Origin: Anthracocystis setariae
Taxonomy: Eukaryota > Basidiomycota > Ustilaginomycetes > Ustilaginales > Ustilaginaceae
DNA length: 64,000 nucleotides
Assembly: GCA_928724745.1 (NCBI GenBank)
Contig: CAKMXJ010000039.1
Coordinates: 868,001 to 932,000 of the forward strand
Direction of reading: 5' to 3'
The notes below the pieces were generated by a model. The model was not told the origin of the DNA and made no database searches. It saw nothing but the letters and a program-made list of their open reading frames with translations. How positions within the stretch are numbered: position 1 is the first letter of the stretch; every line of letters begins with the position of its first letter. Positions 54,750 through 64,000 of this stretch are shown in pieces. The translations under genes were made by a program, and so were the position numbers.

Positions 54750-57398
54750 TCAAATCTGATCCAAAATGCTGTCCAATTCTCCATCGACCTTGCTCTTCCT
54801 GGCCTGCTTGCCTTCTTTCTGACCCACCCTGCCCGTTTCCACCACAATCGGCGTATGCCTCCTATCCTTGCCACCCACATCCGCCTTCACCGTTTCTGGC
54901 ACCTTCTGCGCCTGAACCGCAGCATTCCACTCCCTCACCTTGCCCTTCCTATACAATTGCAGCTGGAGCTTGTTGGTGAAATACCCCGCATATGCGCCCT
55001 TCAAGATCTCGTTCGAATCCTCAATCACCGTCTTGACGATCTTCTCCTTGGTAAACCCATCGACGCTGTACCACAATCCATCGGCGAGTCGCGAGCCGTA
55101 CTTGTCTCCACAGAAGCACGCGAGCTCGGTCGTGAGCGACGCCGACAGTTTGCGTCGACGGTTGGCTTGCGTCCAGTTCACGATCTGGTTAGCCGTTGTC
55201 GCGGGAGGGGAGAGGGCGCAGATTAGGATGTGGACCGAGACTGGGTTGCGTGCGAAGGGTGCGAGGGTGGGAAGCGAGGTAAGCGAGTCAAGCACCAATG
55301 CGGACCCCCACGATTCGGATGCAGTCGCAGCAGGCGTAGAGACGGGAGTGGGACGACCAAAAGTGCGCTTCGGAGCAACTCTTGGAGGTGCAGGCGGACC
55401 AGGAAGACGCAAAACCGATTGCAGGAGAAGACTTCCTTGAACCGTCGCTTCGGAAGCTGGCAACTCGTATGTGGATTCCATCGTGTACGGCTGTTGTTCG
55501 TCCTTATCCGATCCTGCCTCCTCCGTAGCCTTCTTGATGTATTTAGACTTCTTGACCTTCTTAGCCTTTCCATCGCGACCCCGCTTCTTCCGCTTACCCT
55601 GCTGCGATTCGTCCTCATCCTCATCTGCAGCATTGAGGTGGGTGGCGTACGTGTGCAGATACGCCTTCCGAGTCTTGAGTGCAAGCACAGCAGGCACCAG
55701 CAGCTTGATGCTGTCTGGATCATCTCTCTTGATCCTAAACCCAGCGAGGATGACATCGCTGACACTCTTGACGAGTTCCTTTCCCTCCTCATCCACCTCT
55801 GCACTGCTCGTCAACTCGTTCACCCGATCCACAGCGGCTTGGATACACCCAATCATCTGCTCCTTGACCATGCCTGTTGCGACCTTTGCCAACTCCTTGA
55901 TGGCCGCGTGCAAATCGCCCGCTTCCAGTCTTCTGATCAAGGTGGCGACAATGTGGTTGGCCGCAGGGTGGACGCAGAGCTTGGCCATCCTGTTGCGAAT
56001 GTAGATGGCGAGAAAGCGCGACGCGACGGACGAGGGTGCGCGATCGAGTGAGAGCTGCAGTGCGTGAGAGGCCACGCTGTCTCGCAGCAAAGTTTCCAGG
56101 TACACGTCCTTTTCTGAGTCCTCTGCGGGGGGCGAGGAGACGAAGCCATTAAGCAGTCGGTCGATGAGACTGTCTTTCCATTGGATATCATCGGAGGTGG
56201 AGTCGAACGAGTCAGCTTCCGCCTCGATAAGAAGTTGGAGCAGGGGGGACGCGACGGGATCGGTAGCCCAGCGGCGAATGGTGTCGGCAGATGAGTCGGC
56301 AAGGATCTCAGCTCGAAGAGCGAAAGCGCGTTTATCAAGGAGATCAGGGATGACTACGAGGAGGTCGGAGGAGGCGGCGATGGCGGTGTTCGCATGTGAA
56401 GAGGGGGCCTTCCTAGTGCGGAACTTGGCACTTCGCTTCGACCTCAGATCTCCTTCGCCTTTCGATGCAGTGGAGTCGGACTGGATGCTTCTACCTGTCA
56501 ACACGCACAGCAAGGAGCGCAGGACGTGGGAGCCAAACGAATCCGTGACCAGCACTGTGAGAAGATGGCTGTCGGACGCGAGTTCTTCGGCAATGTCGAG
56601 AATGAGTTGAGTGGCGCTGCGAAGAATTCCGTCTTCGTTGACGATGGTCGCGGTGTCGGATGCATAGGCGGCAGAAGACGCAGCTGCCTTTCCATTGGAA
56701 CTGTGCGCATGACGCTGGAAGTGCTGCGGAGCTGCATGCTCGAGAGTTACGGCGGGTTGGAGGGTAGCAAGACAAGCCTGAACGACGTGGGAGCCAAACC
56801 TGTGCTTGGCGAGTGTCGCAAAATTGCCTGCCAATCTGTCTACAAACACTCGCAGCGGTTTTGCGGGCAGACGATGGAGGATCGCTTCGACGATGAGCGA
56901 CGTATCTGGGTCGGTGGAGAGAAGCAACTCCTTGCCGTCCATTTCCTTGAGGGTGGCTTGGAGCAAGAGTGCAAGTTCGTCATCCTCTTGCTCGTCTTGA
57001 TCTGCTCTGTAGTCTTGAGCATGAGCACCTGCTGCATCAGCCAAAGCAGTGAGGGTTGACTTGGCGATGTAGCCCTGTGATTCGAGCTCAATCACCCGCT
57101 CCCAACCAGCGCGCAGGTAGGCTTTGAGCTCGGCATCGACGTATCCGAAAGGCGCTTCGTGCTCGGCTTTGCTCGACCTTTCGCCCAACTTGATCCAGTT
57201 CGGCTGCCCGTCTTCATCATTGTCGTTTTGCAATGGTGCAGTGACGTCCTCATCGAGCGGAATGTAGTCGGCCTGTTGCTGAACCTGGTTCGAAGTAGAT
57301 GCGACCGGCTGTTCGTCCGTCTTGTGCTCTTCCTGCTCTTGTTGCAGCTTTCGAAGTTGCGAGGGTTTCTTACCCCTCTGTCGTACTTTTGGAGGCAT
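54750..57398 (-). CDS. NOP9: Nop9, Pumilio-repeat ribosome biogenesis factor
   Basis: Nucleolar RNA-binding protein of 40S assembly that protects the 20S pre-rRNA cleavage site. The 882-aa protein starts MPPKVRQRGKKPSQL, a basic nucleolar-type N-terminus. Pumilio-like helical repeats follow from about residue 100: FATLAKHRFGSHVVQACL, VLVTDSFGSHVLRSLLCVL, ASPLLQLLIEAE, DSVASHALQLSLDRA, AKLCVHPAANHIVATLIRRLE and, near the C-terminus, NPVSVHILICALS and CGDKYGSRLADGLW, as in Nop9 (irregular PUF). A basic insertion (GKRKKRGRDGKAKKVKKSKYIKK, split by short gaps) lies near residues 600-625 and looks like a nucleolar signal. The length is above the usual 660-780 aa because of this and other insertions. 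Single exon, ATG at 57398. Confidence 0.9.
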   Translation of the reverse strand: MPPKVRQRGKKPSQLRKLQQEQEEHKTDEQPVASTSNQVQQQADYIPLDEDVTAPLQNDNDEDGQPNWIKLGERSSKAEHEAPFGYVDAELKAYLRAGWERVIELESQGYIAKSTLTALADAAGAHAQDYRADQDEQEDDELALLLQATLKEMDGKELLLSTDPDTSLIVEAILHRLPAKPLRVFVDRLAGNFATLAKHRFGSHVVQACLATLQPAVTLEHAAPQHFQRHAHSSNGKAAASSAAYASDTATIVNEDGILRSATQLILDIAEELASDSHLLTVLVTDSFGSHVLRSLLCVLTGRSIQSDSTASKGEGDLRSKRSAKFRTRKAPSSHANTAIAASSDLLVVIPDLLDKRAFALRAEILADSSADTIRRWATDPVASPLLQLLIEAEADSFDSTSDDIQWKDSLIDRLLNGFVSSPPAEDSEKDVYLETLLRDSVASHALQLSLDRAPSSVASRFLAIYIRNRMAKLCVHPAANHIVATLIRRLEAGDLHAAIKELAKVATGMVKEQMIGCIQAAVDRVNELTSSAEVDEEGKELVKSVSDVILAGFRIKRDDPDSIKLLVPAVLALKTRKAYLHTYATHLNAADEDEDESQQGKRKKRGRDGKAKKVKKSKYIKKATEEAGSDKDEQQPYTMESTYELPASEATVQGSLLLQSVLRLPGPPAPPRVAPKRTFGRPTPVSTPAATASESWGSALVLDSLTSLPTLAPFARNPVSVHILICALSPPATTANQIVNWTQANRRRKLSASLTTELACFCGDKYGSRLADGLWYSVDGFTKEKIVKTVIEDSNEILKGAYAGYFTNKLQLQLYRKGKVREWNAAVQAQKVPETVKADVGGKDRRHTPIVVETGRVGQKEGKQARKSKVDGELDSILDQI

Positions 57399-57974
57399 AG
57401 TGCGGTGTATCTACCGGTGCTGTGCCAAGCGTCGGATGGGCAAGTAGTATGTGGAAGGGCAAGTGGAAGGCGAAACGGTGCGAAGCAAAAAGAACCCTGA
57501 ATTCCTCAGCGTCGGAGAAAATTGAGCGTTAATTTACTTTCTTTTTTTCTTTTTTTTTTTTTGGGCATTTTCTTTTGAGCGGAAAAATTCCACTTTTCGG
57601 AAAAAATGGGCTTACGTAATACTCCACTTCAGGTCCTTACAGCTCAACACCGGCGGTTGTTTCGCAAGCTTAGCATTCTCTCATTCTCAATTGACTGCAC
57701 AATCGATACGCTGGGCAGATGTCAACTAGGGCCTAACTTGAGTCGTTGCATTCAGCTCTCTTTCACATCAGAATGCAGCTGCAGTGAAGTGGTCATGCGC
57801 GACCAGAGGTGAGGGCAAACGAGACGTGGGGAACAGCATGTCGGGAATTTCATCTAGAGCAAACAATAGTCGACATCTGACGATGCATGCAGCACGGTCA
57901 AGGCGCGGTTTTATAGCCCACTTGGACTATCATGCTTTGAAGTCGTCTCCCTGGTCCAGTTTCGTTTCGAGCTT
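57399..57974. other. Intergenic, NOP9 promoter side / Myb-like 3' side
   Basis: Contains a T-rich tract at about 57539-57562 and otherwise no visible feature. Confidence 0.4.
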
Positions 57975-58778
57975 CTACTCTTCCTCAGCAGTGGCATCCT
58001 TGTTGAGAGCTTTCATCGCGGCCGTGTGCAGTCCTCGAATCTTATTGTTGACTCTGATCATCCGTAATGATACAGCAGACAAGTCGTTCATATGGTCAGC
58101 ATTGAGTCGCGGCGCGACCAACAGATATTTGGACCCCAAACTCACTTACTAACGTCGCGCCCAGCCAGCTCGGGCACGGCTGCAATGCGAGTAGCGTTTT
58201 CGAGGAGCACTTCCAGTGCGGCTTTGTGCAGAGCCGCCTGTGGTGTGAAGAGGGAAAAGAAAGATGACATACTGGTTCCAGTCACAGCTTTCGGTGGAAC
58301 GATGAATCATATCAAGAAATTAGCTTACTTACAAGCTCCTCCTTGGTCCAAGGCTTGCGCGCGTTCACGAGCTTGAAAGTGAAGTCAAGGTCAGAATGCG
58401 GACTCCCTCCCACAGAAACAACTGACAACTTCATGCACTTACATTATACTTCCTCCTTGGCGATTTGGGCTCATTCTTTCTTCTGCTTGTGGCAGTCGCC
58501 TTCGAGCTTTCCAATCCGTGGAGGTTTGCCGAGGAAACACGCTGTTCACTGCCTGAATCCTGCTTGACTGCGCCAGCAAGCGAGGTAGATGGCATCTTCT
58601 CGTTCCTTTCTTGCTTGCAGACAAGGTGTCTACTTCCCGTGATGTCAGCTAGTTTCAGATTAAAAGTGTTGTCGCTAGTGTTGTCTGTTTCTGCACTTCT
58701 AGTCCGCTTCAGTTGGCGTTGGGGTGGTTTGTAATGGATGCCATCAAGAATGCCGTACGTAGGGCGAAACTCCTGCAT
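57975..58778 (-). CDS. Small Myb/SANT-like domain protein, four exons
   Basis: Exons 58443-58778, 58333-58371, 58150-58237 and 57975-58051 join with GTAAGT donors and AG acceptors in matching phases (0, 0, 1), giving 179 aa. Residues 1-112 are basic and disordered (KRTRSAETDNTSD, SRRKNEPKSPRRKYN). The joined C-terminal part reads LVNARKPWTKEEL|AALHKAALEVLLENA, then PELAGRDV|INNKIRG and LHTAAMKALNK: a Myb/SANT-type pattern with the first tryptophan, the acidic EE and the GRxxxxxxxK recognition helix. Only one of the usual tryptophans is kept. The introns are 71, 95 and 98 bp. A DNA- or histone-binding role is likely but the target is unknown. The first exon could begin earlier, since a branch-like CTAAC and CATGCAG precede residue 3. 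Confidence 0.72.
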
Positions 58779-59270
58779 GCTTGACCGTTAGAGTCTCCTT
58801 TTATGTACCGTCAGGTATCACTTGATGTCCGCTGCGGTGTAGGAAGGAGATAGACTGGTATGGAGAGCAGGAAAAGGAGGCGAGAGAGGGCGGAATCTGA
58901 AAGATCAGAAGAAATGGCTTGCGGAATGCCGCTCTGTCTCCTCCCGACCACATATCTTGTAGCTTTGTTCAGTCGCTCCGTGCCCGTGACTGGCACCTAT
59001 CCCTCTGTAATTGATACACAATCGAGTGCGGAATGGGGAACTCAAAGCTCAGTCAAAGGGTCAGGCACTAGCACAACTGTTCCTTGGCGCTTGTGACAAC
59101 GTAGACGTGCGGATATGTGATCCGACGAAGCTTCCGTGGTTCGGCGGATCCTACATTTTTAAAATCACACGAGCTCCCCCCTCAGCGAAATGGAGCTCGG
59201 GTGCTCGAAGGTTCTGGATCTACCAGTTGATTAGAGTGGTGACAGGTATAGTCGGACATAACGCAAGCTT
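58779..59270. other. Intergenic, Myb-like promoter side / CWH43 3' side
   Basis: Nearly 500 bp between two minus-strand genes. A minus frame from 58996 (MPVTGTERLNKATRY) has no following splice partner. I see no gene or repeat. Confidence 0.4.
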
Positions 59271-62200
59271 TCAGAAGTCAGGTATGTGTTTGCCATAGTA
59301 GATAGGCCATGGGTAGGGCGAGTAGATGTGTCTGTAGAATCCAAAAGGATGGTTGTCAGTGATTTGACTCAGATCCGAGTTGAAAAGAGATCCACTCTAT
59401 TCCGAGACTTACCTGTCGTACACATATGCCTCTGGATCAATGAGTGACTTTGTGTATCGCACCGGTTCGGGATATGTTTCCGCACTGTCAACAAGATCGG
59501 GAGAGAGCATGGATCGGTGTCAGCTTCGTCGTCCAAGGTCATGATGTTGTGTCGCTGTATCTAAGAGGAAACTCACATGACGAATCGCGTAAACTCGTTC
59601 TTGTCCGGATCGATCGGCTCTGTCGGCACAACCAACTTCATGGTCTGCAATTCCGTGTCCGTCACCGTGTACCTGGATACCCTCACATACGAAATCCTCT
59701 CCAAGCCTCTGAACCCGAGGTACTCGCACCATCTTCCGAAATCCGTCGGCTCGACATCATGGATCTTGCCGTCTTCGAACAGAATCTTGTAAGGTGCTGG
59801 CCGTTCATCGTGCGGCTTTGTCACGACGTAGCCCAAGAAGATGGCTGGGTGAGGATAGGATTCTCTGAAGATGCGTGCGATTTCCGTCGTCTGCAATTCG
59901 CGATCGAGCGGGTCTTCTTCTTGACCGTTGTGGGAGACGACCACATGCGTCGGGGTGCCGTAAAGGTCGATCACGGCGTGAATGGCAGGTGCCAGTTCTC
60001 CACCAGGTGAGGGGAGGAGGTGATGCGTTGAGTTGATGATGGGGAATTTCGAGAAGAGTGTCGCTCCCCAGGTGTTTTTGCTGGGTGCAGGACCAATATC
60101 GGCGTACATTTTGAGCTCTTCGGCGAGGTACTGAGAGAGATCACGGTTACCAAATACGGGTCGGTGGAGGTCAGATTCGACGAGGCCAAAGATATCCATG
60201 TCGAGCGTCTTCATGATGGAAGCCATGCGGCGCGAGCTGTCTCGCATGTGTTGGTCGAGCGCAAAGTGCACCGTCCACATTCCGGCTGTTACTACGCGGT
60301 GCTCGGGGTGGTGAGGAGTGATCGAAGAGGGGGGAACAATGCGGTACAACGGGACAAGGTTGCCCGCGAGGCCGATCAGAGCCATGAAGAGGCAGATGTA
60401 ATAGGTGGACCCCGATCGGGTGGTCTTTGCGATTTGTTCCGCCTTCGAGGCTTTGGAATCCTCGGCCTCCACCGCTGTTGAAGAGTGGCTGATGCGTTTG
60501 AGGTCGACTCGGCGCGCGTTGAGTAGACCCGCACCGAGCAGAACCAGTTGAACGATCAGCATGAATCCTGTCCTCTCTCGCATGGCTTTGCCGCCAGGGA
60601 CAAACGCATATGCCACGGTCAACACCCCCATAAATGTAAGCACATTGGCGACGAGCCATGCGAATAACATGACTTTGATCGGATCATGGCGCATGGCAGC
60701 GGAGATGATGGGAAAGGTGAGTGGCGGCAAGCTGATTGCCATGCCCAGAGCGCCGACAAAGCTGTTCCAGTCTGTTGCAAAGTAGAGCAGAGCTGCTGAG
60801 CCGCATTGGACGAGGAAGAGGGTGATACGGTATCCGAACGTGGTCCAGCGAGTAGCAGCGAGCGACGAAAAGGCCATTGTGATGAGGACGATACAGCCGT
60901 GAGGAATGGCCGTAGGCCCTTTGATCGGATAACCAGTCCAGCCCCATGCGATCATGGTACCAGTATCCGTCAAAAATGTATGAAGTGAGTACAGAAGAGC
61001 ACCTGCGCCAAGTGTTGCAAGCAGGAAGCTTCCCTGCGATTCGGGTGTGGACGAGCCGCCAGTGGCTTGACGTCGTTGCACAGTAGGCAGACGATCGTTT
61101 CGGGGACGAAGCCATATTTCGGCAACAGCAAGCGCAGCCAAACCGAGCAAGAGAACATTGTGACCGCCGTTGGTAGAATCCATGAAGGGCCAAGCCGGGT
61201 TGTTGCTGTGATTGGCATACTTGGCGAGGTTGGAAGCAAGCAACCCGACCAGCCAGATGCCTAGCCTGACAGACAATTGATCGGTTTCCCATGCAGCACC
61301 CCACTCGGCCGCCATAAGAACGGCGAGGACTGCATTGGAGAATGCAATTGCGATCAGACGCACGAGCGCATTGTCTATGCAATAGCAGGCTTGACCGATG
61401 AGCGACAACAGCCAGCCCAGGGCTTTAGCATCTGGTCGGATCGATCCCACCGTGGAGACGCCGTCTGCCGAGCGCCTACGGACCAGTGAGCTCCAACTCG
61501 GTACCGCTAGGGTCGCTGCAAGACCAAGCACCTGCGAGATCAGCAGTACCTCGTGGCCACCAATGGCGAGGTTGTAGACACTGACTGCATTTGACGAAGA
61601 TTGTAGGATCAAAACGAGACCAGTTGACACGATCAGCACTGGAGTGGCATACTTGATCGCTACGAGACGGTCACTTACAATAGAAGATCATGGGATGCAA
61701 TGCAGTCAGGGCTGTCCAAAAGCAGAATGCTGGAACGAGAAGAAGCAGAACAATGATGGTAAGATGTGCTTCAGGCAAGGATTCGAGATCGTGATTTGGG
61801 CAAGAACGTACCAAGGTAGCTGTCTGAGACAAGAGAGAGGATGGAGCGTAGGCTCGTGGGACTGGCCGGAGCGGCAGAGGCATCACCTAACGCAGCATCG
61901 ACAGCTTCAGCCTCCTCGCGAGATTCGTTTTGGGACAAATTGAAAGCTCTGTATTGTTCAAAGAACGTCGAGTGTTCGGACGAGGCATAGTTGACCAGTC
62001 ATTCGAGAGCCATAGACGACAGATGGAGATGATGATCAGCTGTGGTTCGATGGGAACAGTAATAAGGGAAATTTCATGGGCGGGGCAAAAGCTCGTACCC
62101 GTCTGCAGGGGAGTCTGCGGCCGATGCCGACCAAGCACCCGAGGTGATAGCTTGGCTTCTGCCTCCTCTGACCCAGGCGCCATCGATCATACTGCGACCA

Positions 62201-63126
62201 ACGGGGTTGATTGAGCTCGGATCGCTCGAACTCGTGGTCGTGAGATCAGTCCCTGGAGCCTCAAGGATGTGAATCTCGAATCTAGAAAGGTCGTACACGC
62301 TTGCCGCGTCGAAAAGAAGGTCCTGCAGGTGCGGATTTGAGTCGCAGTTGAGAACAAGGCAATGGCCAGAGAGCAAGAACCGAGGTCAGCGCACTGTTGT
62401 CGATCGACAGGTATGCTCCACAGAGTCATGCAAGAGACTTACAAAGATGATGAGTCCCCATTCAAAGTATGCATAGTACGAGTATGCGCCCGGAATGCGG
62501 AGGGTGTTGTGACGGTAGAAGAAGAACACCATGAAAGGTGTGCAAGCGAAGAAGCAGAAGCAAGCAAGCCTCCGCATTCGTCTAGCTTTTGCTGCCAGTG
62601 GATCCTGAGCAGCTGCCGTTCGTTTGTTGAGGGATGGCTGGGCCAGGCTTCCGCTACTGATGAGCATCCAGGCAGGCGTAAGAGCGATGTAGACGCCCAT
62701 GGCTATGTCATGGAACATGTGGTCGTCAGTGCTGGTGACATAGACGAAGCCTCCGCAGGCGAAAGTTCTGATCACTCCGACCAAGAGGAGTATGGATGCT
62801 TTGGGCGACTTTGAAGGTGTGGAGAGCGAAACGAGGAGAGCCGAGAGGAGAACAAGCACAAAGCGAGGACCCGCCATCAGGGCTATGCCAACTTGGAAAA
62901 TATTGCGTTCAGGATACCAGTCACCGATGGTGGCTGAAACGGATGGCCACCATTCGTCAGGGTACTGGGCGACGTGATTCTTGACGACCTTGTGGTAGTG
63001 AAGAGAAAGTGCGACGATGAGAGCGCCGAAAAAGGCGACGAAGCCCAGTACGGTGTGAACGTGGGAGACGAGACCTCCGGAGAGCACCACCAGCGGTGGC
63101 GGGCGTTTCTGTACGTCGGATGGCAT
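59271..63126 (-). CDS. CWH43: Cwh43, GPI-anchor lipid remodelling (PGAP2/PGAP2IP fusion)
   Basis: Replaces diacylglycerol by ceramide in GPI anchors at the ER/Golgi. Seven exons: 62443-63126, 62099-62322, 61812-61948, 61679-61729, 59577-61584, 59413-59484 and 59271-59331; introns are 120, 150, 82, 94, 92 and 81 bp and all phases agree, giving 1078 aa. Exons 1-2 encode the FRAG1/PGAP2 domain (VVLSGGLVSHVHTVLGF, FVYVTSTDDHMFHDIAMG, YFEWGLIIF|DLLFDAASV). Exon 3 is a linker. Exons 4-5 encode the multi-span PGAP2IP part (FWTALTALHPMIFYF|SVYNLAIGGHE). The C-terminal exonuclease/phosphatase-like domain has MDIFGLVESDLHR, GATLFSKFPI and VVSHNGQEEDPLD. Exons 6-7 restore the conserved end (YVYDR|HIYSPYPWPIYYGKHIP). 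Yeast Cwh43 is the same fusion, of about 950 aa. The ATG at 63126 opens the natural N-terminus. Confidence 0.93.
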
Positions 63127-63699
63127 GATAGTAGGGGACGACGTGAACAATTGCCCGCTGTGGTACCGACGAGATGGTTGGGAGAAACTTGTCGGCCGAA
63201 CGCTGCTTGGTGCACGGAAGGCTTTGAACGCCAACGTTTCCTTGGCAGTCACTGGCACACAGGGTGGAAGCGTATGTAGACCCAGACGATGCGTCGTGCC
63301 GCGTCACGAGAGCTAGCAAGCCGGGCGATTGCAAATGAGGACCAGCCGTTGGCAACGGTAGCGATGATGGTAGTGGTGGTGGTCAAGGTGATAGGAACGG
63401 TTGTGGTGTTGATCTCGGGCGGGCCGGGGAAGGGTCCCGTAGCCGAACTCCGGTTTTCATTTTCCTCGTTCGGAGCTTTTTCCGATGCACAGTTTGGCTC
63501 GCTCCACTTTCGATCAAGTGCACAGTTAAAGAGGCGGAGCGCTCTCTCTCTCTCTCTCGGTGCTTCCGACGCAAGCTGCCGCGGAGGTGTGGAAAAAAAA
63601 AAAAAAAAAGGTTCCAAGGGCGATCAATCAGGAGCAATACTAAGGATACGAATGGCAGCCCATCCCGATTGGTCGATCCTCGCAAATGTATCACTCTAC
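63127..63699. other. CWH43 upstream region with CT tract and A run
   Basis: Contains the CWH43 promoter, a (GGT)n-like patch near 63370-63385, a CT tract at about 63543-63559 and an A run of about 17 at 63593-63609. No gene seen. Confidence 0.4.
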
Positions 63700-63967
63700 T
63701 GAGCGCTGCAGTGATCGGTTGATGTGTACTTGGAGGAACCATCTGCCTGAAATCGGAAGCGTCCGAGCCTGCTTCTCCCATCGCGTTGAAGCGTTCTACG
63801 ATGGTGGGAAGGGTGTCGATGCTGTCGAACTCGCACATCTGACGAATAGTATGCCCTAGCCATGGCCAACGGTCTGGTCTTTGGGGCGGCGTCAAGTGGC
63901 CAATAGACCGAATCGCAACCGAAATTCTCTGGGCCAGCAGCGGCTCCGGGTAAGCTCCTTTAGGGTG
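63700..63967 (-). pseudogene. Unassigned coding-like open segment at the right edge
   Basis: The minus frame below a stop at 63968-63970 reads GAYPEPLLAQRISVAIRSIG, then HLTPPQRPDRWPWLGHT and QMCEFDSIDTLPTIVERFNAMGEAGSD. Composition and codon use look coding down to about 63700, after which it turns into repeat sequence. It may be an exon of a gene that starts outside the window (candidate acceptor CTAAAG near 63963), a relic, or chance. I recognise no family. The type is given as pseudogene only because no complete gene can be drawn. Confidence 0.25.
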
Positions 63968-64000
63968 TCACTTTTGACAAAGAAGAGGGAAAAACGAATA

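Noticed and set aside
61585..61678. A 27-nt intron ending at the AAG near 61652 in CWH43
   Set aside because: Too short for splicing; the ATGCAG acceptor at 61585 gives a normal 94-bp intron and restores the conserved FYFSVYN junction.
1..64000. Transposons, LTRs, rRNA, CRISPR arrays or prokaryotic operons
   Set aside because: No transposase, reverse transcriptase, terminal repeats, rRNA-like sequence or spaced repeats were recognised on reading.

Overview
The window looks like nuclear DNA of a smut fungus (Basidiomycota, Ustilaginomycotina, close to Ustilago or Sporisorium). The reasons are long and often intronless genes, short introns (71-150 bp) with GTAAGT-type donors and CTAAC/CTGAC-like branch points, very Ser/Thr/Pro-rich linkers inside housekeeping proteins, GC-rich coding DNA, and gaps full of CT, GT, poly-A and poly-T tracts. 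The placement is inferred from protein character; no database was searched. I see no rRNA or tRNA gene, no recognisable transposon and no CRISPR array.

Layout. 1-13 kb: 3' part of decapping activator DCP1, centromere factor MIS18 (-), a dual-start peroxiredoxin (+), an AVT3/AVT4-type vacuolar amino acid transporter (-), Mediator subunit MED5 (+) and a DNAJC11-type mitochondrial J protein (-). 13-25 kb: guanine deaminase GUD1 (-), PAPS reductase MET16 (-), an 820-residue disordered protein (+), and a two-exon gene (-) joining a fungal coiled-coil leader to a bacterial-type mannose-1-phosphate guanylyltransferase. 25.3-29.2 kb is gene-poor and rich in simple repeats. 29-41.6 kb: UVRAG/Vps38 (+), a 94-aa hydrophilic two-exon protein (-), an OCIA/Tim17-like membrane protein (+), mitochondrial ribosomal protein bL36m with a 12-nt last exon (-), URB2 (+), CTF8 (-). 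42-54.6 kb: an APH-fold kinase (-) with a perfect 26-bp palindrome in its leader, a 2104-residue protein with seven ASH/hydin-like Ig segments (+), a spliced 55-aa membrane micropeptide (-) whose tail-coding DNA is repeated downstream, and a 727-residue disordered protein (+). 54.7-64 kb: NOP9 (-), a four-exon Myb/SANT-like gene (-), seven-exon CWH43 (-), and an unassigned open frame at the right edge.

Most genes are housekeeping genes and do not form one pathway. Themes that recur are ribosome biogenesis (URB2, NOP9, bL36m), chromosome maintenance (MIS18, CTF8), mitochondrial membrane biology (DNAJC11-like, OCIA/Tim17-like, micropeptide, peroxiredoxin) and GPI/mannose glycobiology (CWH43, GDP-mannose synthesis). 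Several genes were assembled here by joining short exons across consensus splice sites with matching phase: DCP1, peroxiredoxin, the guanylyltransferase, the 94-aa protein, bL36m, the 55-aa micropeptide, the Myb/SANT protein and CWH43. The most unusual items are the bacterial-type guanylyltransferase, the micropeptide with its repeated tail, the hydin-like protein in a presumed non-flagellate fungus, and the palindrome before the APH gene.
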